A stretch of 64,000 bases of DNA from Arthrobacter sp. P2b. GTDB lineage: Bacteria; Actinomycetota; Actinomycetes; Actinomycetales; Micrococcaceae. The stretch is taken from NCBI RefSeq assembly GCF_900168295.1, contig NZ_FVZL01000009.1:86382-150381 (forward strand). Reading direction: 5' to 3'. The notes below the pieces were generated by a model. The model worked only from the letters and a program-made list of their open reading frames with translations. It was not told where the DNA came from and made no database searches. Below, piece after piece: positions 57,903-64,000 of this stretch. Position numbers and translations under genes: made by a program. Each line of letters opens with the position of its first letter. Position 1 is the first letter of the stretch.

Positions 57903-59285
57903 CTAGATCGCCTTGCCGGGGTTCAGGATGCCGGCAGGATCAAACAGTTCCTTGATCCTGCGCTGCAGCTCCCGGACCTGTTCGGGCTGCTCCTGGCCCA
58001 GCCACCGCAGCTTGTACTGGCCAACACCGTGCTCGCCCGTGATGGTGCCGCCCATGTCCAGGGCTACGGTGATGGATTCATCCAGGACCTGCTGAAGCCG
58101 CGCCAACGCCGCAGCATCCACAGTGCTGCCCTGCCTGTCGATCCAGAACGTGGGGTGGAGGTTGCCGTCCCCGGCGTGTGCCACCACCTTGAGGTGCACT
58201 TCGTGGCGTGCCGCCATGGTTTCCAGAGCCGCGACGTAGTCCACCAGGCGTGAGCGCGGCACCGCCACATCCTCCCCAACGCGGTATTCGTCGTCCACCT
58301 CCACGCCCCTGCTGTGCCGCCGGAGTTCCACCAGGCGCTCAGCTTCGGCGCTGGCTTCAGTGGTGACAGCAGCCCCTCCTGCCCGCAGGACTTCCCGCAC
58401 CACCTCCGCCTCGGCGGCGGCGCCGAACCCGTCCGTCTGGACCAGCAGCAGGGAGCGTCCGCGGGCGGTGAGGTCCGAGCCGTGGATCTCGTCCAGCTGG
58501 GCAAGCGTGCCGCCGTCGAGCAGTTCCATGATGGCCGGCTGGACCCGTGCCTTGCCTACCGCCAGGACTCCTGCCGCCGCCATGCGGAAGTCAGGGTAGA
58601 AGGCCGCCACCGTGTGCACCTCCTTCGGCAAGTACTTCAGGCGGACGGTAACACCCACCACGATGCCCAGCGTTCCTTCAGATCCCACGAACAGCCCGGT
58701 CAGGTCATAGCCGGCCACACCCTTGAAGGTCTGGTGGCCGGTGTGGAGAAGCGAGCCGTCCGCCAGCACCACGTCGAGGGCAAGCACGGAGTCCCTCGTA
58801 ACGCCGTACTTTGCGCAGCGCAGGCCGCCGGCATTGGTGGCAACATTGCCGCCAATGGTCGAGGTGCGGAAGCTGGCAGGGTCCGGCGCGTACATCAGGC
58901 CGTGCACAGCAGCTGCCTCGTTGAGCACGGCGTTTACTACTCCCGGCTCCACCACTGCCGTCTCGTCGTCCGGGTTGAGCGCCAGGATGTGGTCCATTCG
59001 TTCGAGCGACATGATGATGCAGTTCTCCGTGGCATGCGCGCCGCCTGATACCCCGGTTCCCGCACCCCGGGCTACCACCGCCACTCCGTAGTCCGCACAG
59101 GCGCGCACCACCGACTGCACGTCGGCTACCGATTCGGGAAACACCACCGCCAGGGGCAGCTGAAAGTCGATGATCGGCGCCTGGTCCACCGCGTACCGGT
59201 GCAGTGACGTCTCCGCCACGTCAACCTGGCCCGCAGCCAGGATGCCCTCGAGCTCGTCAACAATGCTTCCCACCAAGGCCTCCAC
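57903..59285 (-). CDS. FAD-binding oxidase, GlcD/D-lactate dehydrogenase type
   Basis: A 460-residue PCMH-type flavoenzyme. FAD site VAVVARGAGTGVSGGAHATENCIIMSLERM near 68-97 and IGGNVATNAGGLRCAKYGVTRDSVL. C-terminal catalytic/cap region KVVAHAGDGNLHPTFWI and TGEHGVGQYKLRWLG. It oxidises a 2-hydroxy acid such as glycolate or D-lactate, and passes electrons to quinone or a partner subunit; no glcE or glcF is next to it. Convergent with DUF4032 and divergent from the GH13 gene. Confidence 0.9.
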   Translation of the reverse strand: MEALVGSIVDELEGILAAGQVDVAETSLHRYAVDQAPIIDFQLPLAVVFPESVADVQSVVRACADYGVAVVARGAGTGVSGGAHATENCIIMSLERMDHILALNPDDETAVVEPGVVNAVLNEAAAVHGLMYAPDPASFRTSTIGGNVATNAGGLRCAKYGVTRDSVLALDVVLADGSLLHTGHQTFKGVAGYDLTGLFVGSEGTLGIVVGVTVRLKYLPKEVHTVAAFYPDFRMAAAGVLAVGKARVQPAIMELLDGGTLAQLDEIHGSDLTARGRSLLLVQTDGFGAAAEAEVVREVLRAGGAAVTTEASAEAERLVELRRHSRGVEVDDEYRVGEDVAVPRSRLVDYVAALETMAARHEVHLKVVAHAGDGNLHPTFWIDRQGSTVDAAALARLQQVLDESITVALDMGGTITGEHGVGQYKLRWLGQEQPEQVRELQRRIKELFDPAGILNPGKAI

Positions 59286-59356
59286 CCGCCGTCGGACATG
59301 TCCTCCCAGTTTAGGCGGCGACCGCGCTGGACCTGCGTAACCTTCGGTCCCGGTGC

Positions 59357-59436
59357 TGCAAGCGCTTCCAGTCCTGACCAGGAGTTATGCGCTGCGGAAG
59401 CCATGGGTACCGAGAATAATCATGGAAGCGTTTTCA
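59357..59436. promoter_or_regulatory. Two LacI-type operators upstream of the GH13 gene
   Basis: TGCAAGCGCTTCCA (59357-59370) and TGGAAGCGTTTTCA (59423-59436), each with a central CG and near-palindromic arms; 66 bp apart. The second lies 33 bp before the GH13 start. A LacI-family gene follows the GH13 gene, so it is the likely binder; DNA looping between the sites is possible. Confidence 0.8.
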
Positions 59437-59469
59437 TTTTTATGCTCCACCGCGCTTATGCTGTCACTC

Positions 59470-61203
59470 ATGTCTGTCGAAACTGTGACTCCCGACACTT
59501 CCCTGAACGCCGGGCCGCTGACGCTCATCCATGAGGCGGACAACGCTCCCGGCTGGTGGCGCTCTGCCGTGATCTACCAGGTGTACCCACGTTCCTTCCG
59601 GGACCTCAACGGCGACGGCGTGGGCGATCTTGCGGGAATCACCGAGGAACTCCCGCACCTGGCGGACCTCGGTGTGGACGCAGTCTGGCTGTCACCCTTC
59701 TACCGGTCCCCCCAGCGCGACGCCGGCTACGACGTCAGCGACTACTGCGACGTGGACCCGATCTTCGGAACACTCGGCGACTTCGACGTCATGATGGCGG
59801 AGTCCCACCGGCTGGGCCTGCGCGTCATCGTGGACCTGGTGCCGAACCACTGCTCGGACCAGCACGCAGCCTTCCAGGCCGCCCTCGGGGCGCCGGCCGG
59901 CAGCCCGGAGCGGGACATGTTCATCTTCCGGGACGGAACAGGCCCGGAAGGCTCCGAGCCGCCCAACAACTGGCAGTCCCACTTCGGCGGGCCGGCCTGG
60001 ACCAGGGTGGCCGGGCCGGACGGGCAGCCGGACCAGTGGTACCTGCACCTCTTCGATTCGTCCCAGCCCGACTTCAACTGGGACAACCCGGCCGTCCACG
60101 CCGAGTTCGAACGCGTGCTGCGCTTCTGGCTGGACCGCGGCGTGTCCGGATTCCGGGTGGACGTGGCCCACGCCCTGGTCAAAGCTCCCGGCCTGCCCGC
60201 CTGGGGCGGACGCGCAGACGGCGGCAGCAGCGAAGGGTTCCCGGGCCACGAAGCACCCATGTTCGGCCAGCCCGCCCTGCACGACATCTACCGGAACTGG
60301 CGCCGGATCCTTGACCAGTACGGCCCGGACCGCATCCTGTGCGCGGAAGCCAATGTGGATCCGCTGCCGCGGCTGGCCAACTGGGTCCGGCCGGACCAGA
60401 TGCACCAGGCCTTCAATTTCCCCTACCTTCATGCCGGGCTGGACGTGTACCGGCTGCGCGGGGTGATCACGGATTCGCTCGAGGCACTGGACGCCGTCGG
60501 CGCACCGAGCACCTGGGTGCTGTCCAACCACGACGTGGTCCGGCACGCCAGCCGGTTCGGCTACAACGGCCAGGGTCCCCGCGACGGGGACGGCATCGGC
60601 CCCGCCGATCCCCAGCCGGATATCGCCCTGGGCCGACGTCGGGCGGCGGCCGCCTCCCTCTTCATGCTGGGGCTTCCCGGTGCCGCCTACCTGTACCAGG
60701 GCGAGGAACTTGGCCTGCCCGACGGCGTCGACATCCCGGAACATCTGCGGCAGGACCCCACCTTCGCCCGTACTGGCGGGGAACGCCTGGGCCGTGACGG
60801 CTGCCGCATCCCGCTCCCGTGGCGGGCCGCCGAGACCCACCTTGGCTTTGGCTCCGGAAGCGACCCCTGGCTGCCTTTTCCTTCCTCGTTCGCAGCCCTG
60901 GCCCGGGACCTCCAGGCCGCCTCGCCGTCGTCGCACCTTGCGCTGTACCGGGACATCCTCCGGCTCAGGCGCGGGCTGAACCTCGGCCGGGGCTCCCTGT
61001 CGTGGGCGGAGGACTGGTGCACCGGTTCCTCCCTGGGCTACGTCAACGGCACTACGCTGGTGCTTATGAACCTGAACCACGATCCCCTGGAGATGCCTGC
61101 CGGGCATGTGCTCCTCCGTAGCGACCCGTCAGGCGCCGGCCGTTTCCTCGCTTCCGGTGAGACGGCCTGGCTCCAGCTTGGACCGGACGCCGCAGCAGAC
61201 TGA
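59470..61203 (+). CDS. GH13 alpha-glucosidase/oligo-1,6-glucosidase-like
   Basis: A 577-residue (beta/alpha)8 glycosidase that hydrolyses alpha-glucosides. Catalytic nucleophile Asp231 (GFRVDVAHALV), acid/base Glu293 (CAEANVDPL) and transition-state stabiliser Asp355 (LSNHDVVRH). First region VIYQVYPRSFRDLNGDGVGDLAGI. No signal peptide, so it acts on imported oligosaccharides. The ATG at 59470 has no strong Shine-Dalgarno; a shorter or leaderless start is possible. Two bp separate it from lacI. It probably works with sugar importers encoded elsewhere. Confidence 0.93.
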   Translation: MSVETVTPDTSLNAGPLTLIHEADNAPGWWRSAVIYQVYPRSFRDLNGDGVGDLAGITEELPHLADLGVDAVWLSPFYRSPQRDAGYDVSDYCDVDPIFGTLGDFDVMMAESHRLGLRVIVDLVPNHCSDQHAAFQAALGAPAGSPERDMFIFRDGTGPEGSEPPNNWQSHFGGPAWTRVAGPDGQPDQWYLHLFDSSQPDFNWDNPAVHAEFERVLRFWLDRGVSGFRVDVAHALVKAPGLPAWGGRADGGSSEGFPGHEAPMFGQPALHDIYRNWRRILDQYGPDRILCAEANVDPLPRLANWVRPDQMHQAFNFPYLHAGLDVYRLRGVITDSLEALDAVGAPSTWVLSNHDVVRHASRFGYNGQGPRDGDGIGPADPQPDIALGRRRAAAASLFMLGLPGAAYLYQGEELGLPDGVDIPEHLRQDPTFARTGGERLGRDGCRIPLPWRAAETHLGFGSGSDPWLPFPSSFAALARDLQAASPSSHLALYRDILRLRRGLNLGRGSLSWAEDWCTGSSLGYVNGTTLVLMNLNHDPLEMPAGHVLLRSDPSGAGRFLASGETAWLQLGPDAAAD

Positions 61204-61205
61204 GC

Positions 61206-62255
61206 ATGGCCGGTATCAAAGAAGTAGCGAGCAGGGCAGGCCTGTCCGTTGCCACCGTGTCCCGGGCGCTCAGCGGCAAGGCGAACGTCTCCGCGAGGAG
61301 CCGGCAGCTGGCCCAAGAAGCCGCCCGGGAGCTGGGGTTTGTGCCGTCCTACCACGCATCCAGCCTTGCCTCCGGCCGCAACCACAACATCGGGCTGGTG
61401 GTCCCGTCCGTGAACCGCTGGTACTTCTCCTCAGTACTGGAAGGCGTATCCGAGGCACTGCTGGACGCGGGCTACGACCTCACGCTGTACAACGTGGGTG
61501 ACCAGCCGGAACGGCGCCGCAGCGTACTCAGCGACTTCCTGCTGCGGAAGCGGCTTGACGCTGTCATTGCCGTTGCCCTGGTGCTCGGCGAGGACGAGAT
61601 CCAGCAGCTGCTGGCCGTCCACCGTCCGATTGTTGGTATTGGCGGTGCACTGCCCGGGGCATCCACCATCAGGATCGATGACGAGCGGCTGGCACGGCTG
61701 GCCACCGATCATCTGATCCGGCTTGGGCACACCCGGATCGCCCACATGACGGGGGACGCAAACCTGAACCGCGACTTTAAGCTCCCGGGCATCCGCCAAA
61801 GGGGCTATGAGGCCGCCATGAGGGCCTCGGGCCTGGCGGTGCATCCGGAGTGGCGTGTGGCCGCCGATTTCACCATCCAGGGAGCCTATGCCGCCGCACG
61901 CCGCATGCTGGGGACGGCGAGTGAACGTCCTACCGCCGTTTTCGCGGCTTCGGACGAGATGGCCGTGGGCGCCATCCTGGCTGCCCGGGAATTCGGGCTG
62001 CAGGTTCCTTATGATCTTTCAGTGGTGGGCATGGACGGGCACGAGCTGGGTGAAACGTTTGGTTTGACCACCATCAGCCAGGACCCCCGGGGGCAGGGGC
62101 GCCTTGCCGCCAGGACGGCACTTGAGTTGCTGGGCGAGACGCGACATGATTCCGACGGCGGGCCGGCACCGCAGGTGGCCATGGACCAGGAGTACCCCAC
62201 GGAGTTTGTGATCCGGACGAGCACCGCGGTGCCGCCGGAGCCGGCTCACGGTTAG
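61206..62255 (+). CDS. LacI-family transcriptional regulator
   Basis: A 349-residue repressor. N-terminal helix-turn-helix and hinge (IKEVASRAGLSVATVSRALSGKANVSARSRQLAQEAARELGFVPSYHASSLASGRN, residues 4-58) precede a periplasmic-binding-like sugar domain. Begins two bases after the GH13 stop, so the two are translationally coupled. Likely autoregulator of the GH13-lacI operon through the two sites at 59357-59436. Inducer sugar unknown. Confidence 0.94.
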   Translation: MAGIKEVASRAGLSVATVSRALSGKANVSARSRQLAQEAARELGFVPSYHASSLASGRNHNIGLVVPSVNRWYFSSVLEGVSEALLDAGYDLTLYNVGDQPERRRSVLSDFLLRKRLDAVIAVALVLGEDEIQQLLAVHRPIVGIGGALPGASTIRIDDERLARLATDHLIRLGHTRIAHMTGDANLNRDFKLPGIRQRGYEAAMRASGLAVHPEWRVAADFTIQGAYAAARRMLGTASERPTAVFAASDEMAVGAILAAREFGLQVPYDLSVVGMDGHELGETFGLTTISQDPRGQGRLAARTALELLGETRHDSDGGPAPQVAMDQEYPTEFVIRTSTAVPPEPAHG

Positions 62256-62776
62256 CCCGCCTGGTTGCCGTTGGGGCCCGCATCTGCAGGAGCACCCATA
62301 AAACGGGCGTACCTGGCAAGGATCTGCGGCCAGGCCTCGACGTACTCCGCGCGGGCAGCGGCCGGATCCTCTGCACCTTCCCAGCCTTCGTGGAAGACGC
62401 GCACTTCCACGCCTTCGTCCACCGCGCGGAAGACGACCAGCAGTTCCGTGGACCAGAGGGCTGTAGAGCCGGGGTGCCACGTGGCATGGAAGGACAGCGG
62501 TGGCTGCCAGTCATCGAGGGTTCCCCAGATACTGGTGCGTCCGTCATCGGCGGTTTCCAGGATGAGGTTCTCTTCGAACTCCACGTAGGAGCCCGCTCCG
62601 TAGACGCCGTGCGATTCGAGGGGCCACCACAGGTGTGTATGGTCGGTGAAGCCGGCGAAGGCATGGGCCACGCTGCCGGGAACAACAACCGTCTCCACTA
62701 CGGGCTCCAGGGGGTCTGGAGCGGACTGGCTGTCGCTGCCGAAGGGGTCCTGGCCGTGGCTGAAGAGGCTGCTCAT
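62252..62776 (-). CDS. SRPBCC (START/AHSA1-like) domain protein
   Basis: A 174-residue cytoplasmic protein. The fold is a ligand-binding cavity built from VVETVVVPGSVAHAFAGFTDHTHLWWPLESHG, YVEFEENLILETADDGRTSIWGTLDDWQPPLSFHATWHPG and ELLVVFRAVDEGVEVRVFHEGWEG. AHSA1 relatives act on Hsp90 or in polyketide metabolism, but neither role is evident here. Its 3' end overlaps the convergent lacI stop by 4 bp. An array of 32-bp repeats lies just upstream of its start. Confidence 0.85.
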   Translation of the reverse strand: MSSLFSHGQDPFGSDSQSAPDPLEPVVETVVVPGSVAHAFAGFTDHTHLWWPLESHGVYGAGSYVEFEENLILETADDGRTSIWGTLDDWQPPLSFHATWHPGSTALWSTELLVVFRAVDEGVEVRVFHEGWEGAEDPAAARAEYVEAWPQILARYARFMGAPADAGPNGNQAG

Positions 62777-62846
62777 GGTGTTCTACTCTACCCGCGCCCC
62801 GCAGTTGCCCTATTAGCTGCGGGCGCTTCTGCGCCCGATGACGGGG

Positions 62847-63074
62847 GACGCTCTCTCACATCCTGCAGATTTCCGGACGACGCTCTCTCACCTCCTGCAG
62901 GTTTCCGGACGACGCTCTCTCACCCGCGACGCCCCATCACTTGTCGCGGGTTCCCGGGGGATGCCCTATCACTTGTCGCGGGTTCCCGGGGGACGCCCTA
63001 TCAGCTACCGCAGGATTCCGAGCGACGCTCCATCACTTGTCGGCGGTTCCCTGGCGACGCGTCAACGTCGCACC
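62847..63074 (+). repeat. Array of 32-bp repeats, forward orientation
   Basis: Units begin at 62847, 62879, 62911, 62928, 62960, 62992, 63024 and 63056, i.e. every 32 bp, except the third which is cut to 17 bp. They open GAYGCYCYMTCA and vary more in the second half. The array starts 70 bp upstream of the SRPBCC gene start and runs into the stop codon of the DHFR-like gene, which lies in the eighth unit. An in-frame reading on the plus strand is probably an accident of the repeat. Confidence 0.9.
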
Positions 63075-63643
63075 CGATAGCGCAGGTGAAGCACCCGGTT
63101 GCCCTGGATCACCGTATCGGGCCCCTCCAACAGGTGCTGCGATTGGACCGATCCGAAGTAGCGCTTGCCGGACCCGAACACAACGGGTACGACGTCCATG
63201 CGCACCTCGTCGACCAAGCCCGCAGCAAGCATCTGGCCACCGACGTCGCCAGCGGCAACCTCAACGATGCGGTCACCCGCAAGCTCTTGCGCCTTGGCCA
63301 TGGCTGCCTCGACGCCGTCGACGAAGTGAAACGGCGACTCAGGGTCCCAGCCCTCGGGCTGCGGCCGGTGCGTCACGACGACCACGTGGTCGATCCCGCT
63401 CGGAGGCTTCCCGTCCCAGCCGTCCGTCAGGTCGAAGACGTGGCGGCCGACAAGTGTCACCGCGATCTGGTCCCAGTACGGCCGAGTGTAGTCGTAGGAC
63501 GTCTGCAACACCTTCACTTCGCCGCTCTCGTCCAACGGGACGTCACCGTTGGACAACCAGTCGAACAGGGATCCGGGCTGGTCATTCTCGTCCGCGACGA
63601 AGCCGTCCAGCGACACCGAGCTGTACATGACCACTTTGCCCAC
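63062..63643 (-). CDS. Dihydrofolate-reductase/RibD C-terminal-fold protein
   Basis: A 193-residue protein of the bacterial DHFR-like (RibD_C) family. Features include VMYSSVSLDGFVADENDQPGSLFDWL at the N-terminus, VTLVGRHVFDLTDGWDG, VVVTHRPQPEGW and AGDVGGQMLAAGLVDEVRMDVVPVVFGSGKRYF. It binds NADPH by family inference. The GTG at 63643 has GGAGG 5 bases upstream and aligns with relatives; a GTG at 63673 adds ten residues. Repeat arrays lie on both sides, and its stop is in the last repeat of the first array. Confidence 0.9.
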   Translation of the reverse strand: MGKVVMYSSVSLDGFVADENDQPGSLFDWLSNGDVPLDESGEVKVLQTSYDYTRPYWDQIAVTLVGRHVFDLTDGWDGKPPSGIDHVVVVTHRPQPEGWDPESPFHFVDGVEAAMAKAQELAGDRIVEVAAGDVGGQMLAAGLVDEVRMDVVPVVFGSGKRYFGSVQSQHLLEGPDTVIQGNRVLHLRYRVRR

Positions 63644-63746
63644 CGGGCCCTCCACTGCTTCGGGTGCCCCCACATTAGCGTGCCGTGAGCCCTCAGCGTA
63701 GTAAGAAATTAACCGCCGGCATGGGCCAGACGGATCCCTGATTCTT

Positions 63747-63840
63747 CTGCAGGAGCTGATGGAGCATCTGGGGTTTGGGGGCGGGAGGTGATGGGCGTCC
63801 GGCGTATGGGTGCGGGAGGTGATGGGGCGTCGGGGTTTGT
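63747..63840 (-). repeat. Same 32-bp repeat family, reverse orientation
   Basis: Three units read on the minus strand as GACGCCCCATCACCTCCCGC, GACGCCC-ATCACCTCCCGC and GATGCTCCATCAGCTCCTGC. The plus-strand TGATGG cores start at 63757, 63789 and 63820 (spacing 32 and 31). They match the forward array in reverse. The stretch 63644-63746 shows no gene. Confidence 0.85.
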
Positions 63841-63863
63841 GTTGTGGGTGTTGTGGTTAAAGT

Positions 63864-63898
63864 CGTAGGGCCCTGACATTCCTTGTCAGGGCCCTACG
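63864..63898 (-). terminator. rRNA operon terminator
   Basis: Perfect 15-bp stem (63864-63878 with 63884-63898) around a 5-nt loop, just beyond the 3' end of the 5S gene on the minus strand. Confidence 0.85.
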
Positions 63899-63906
63899 TA
63901 ATTTAT

Positions 63907-64000
63907 GTCCGGCGGTGACCTACTCTCCCACACCCTCCCGGGTGCAGTACCATCGGCGCTGTGGGTCTTAGCTTCCGGGTTCGGAATGGGACCGGGCGTT
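63907..64000 (-). rRNA. rrf: 5S ribosomal RNA, 3' portion, cut by window edge
   Basis: On the minus strand the sequence reads AACGCCCGGTCCCATTCCGA, then AACCCGGAAGCTAAG, then GCGCCGATGGTACTGCA, then GGGAGAGTAGGTCACCGCCG, i.e. the conserved 3' three quarters of actinobacterial 5S rRNA. The 5' end lies beyond position 64000, where the rest of an rrn operon is expected. Confidence 0.97.

Noticed and set aside
62847..63074. CRISPR array
   Set aside because: The whole 32-bp unit repeats with no unique spacers, units are degenerate, and no cas genes are present.
62838..63080. Short plus-strand protein encoded by the repeat array
   Set aside because: The frame exists because the repeats lack stops; there is no Shine-Dalgarno and no family resemblance.

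Overview
The window is high-GC actinobacterial chromosome. Its gene content points to Micrococcaceae, probably Arthrobacter or Pseudarthrobacter: a DtxR/IdeR regulator, a groEL without groES, an XPB helicase beside its conserved partner, the actinobacterial families DUF3027, DUF3263, DUF4193, DUF4032 and DUF6457, c-di-AMP (ydaO) leaders on wall hydrolases, and a gcv cluster with sdaA. The genus is inferred from protein resemblance and synteny; no 16S is present. Almost all of it reads as core genome. No prophage, insertion sequence, CRISPR array or toxin island was seen.

Layout. 1-2.6 kb: molybdenum-cofactor genes (mobA, a DUF6457 gene, moeA cut by the left edge) and an HNH nuclease. 2.9-6.0 kb: three exported cell-wall hydrolases on the minus strand, two of them behind separate c-di-AMP riboswitches with visible promoters. 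6.1-9.4 kb: a DtxR-type metalloregulator, serC, DUF3027 and an extended cold-shock protein. 9.6-14.5 kb: a small membrane protein, an 832-residue helicase-associated protein, XPB helicase and a DUF427 protein. 15-19.7 kb: a large secreted multidomain protein with a long upstream gap, a two-component system and a lone WXG100 protein. 19.8-28.9 kb: an RNase HI fusion, an orphan sugar-binding lipoprotein, groEL under CIRCE, a cold-shock gene overlapping an amino-acid-type binding protein, LytR_C and DUF3263 proteins, ung, and an iron-box-controlled siderophore-interacting protein.

29-45 kb: ThrE exporter, two FemABX ligases, TspO, then sdaA-gcvH and gcvT-gcvP behind a tandem glycine riboswitch, a TetR/MFS pair with a perfect operator, dps and an APC permease. 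45-52 kb: small conserved proteins, an MFS transporter, an EF-G-like GTPase, a ChaB protein, tRNA-Thr(UGU) and a DsbA-like thioredoxin. 52.7-62.3 kb: otsA-otsB, an MsmK/UgpC-type ATPase, DUF4032, an FAD-linked oxidase, and a GH13 glucosidase-lacI pair with two operators. 62.3-64 kb: SRPBCC and DHFR-like genes separated and flanked by 32-bp repeats in opposite orientations, then the 3' end of a 5S rRNA gene that marks an rrn operon continuing beyond the right edge.

How the parts work together. The wall hydrolases are likely tied to c-di-AMP and osmotic state. The gcv/sdaA genes convert glycine through serine to pyruvate under glycine sensing, while serC makes serine in the opposite direction. 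The trehalose genes, orphan sugar ATPase, orphan binding protein and glucosidase look like pieces of a dispersed sugar-uptake network with LacI-type operators. The least explained structures are the opposed 32-bp repeat arrays, the gcvT-gcvH interval (a terminator, then alternative hairpins), the RNase HI fusion, and the WYL-like helicase partner.
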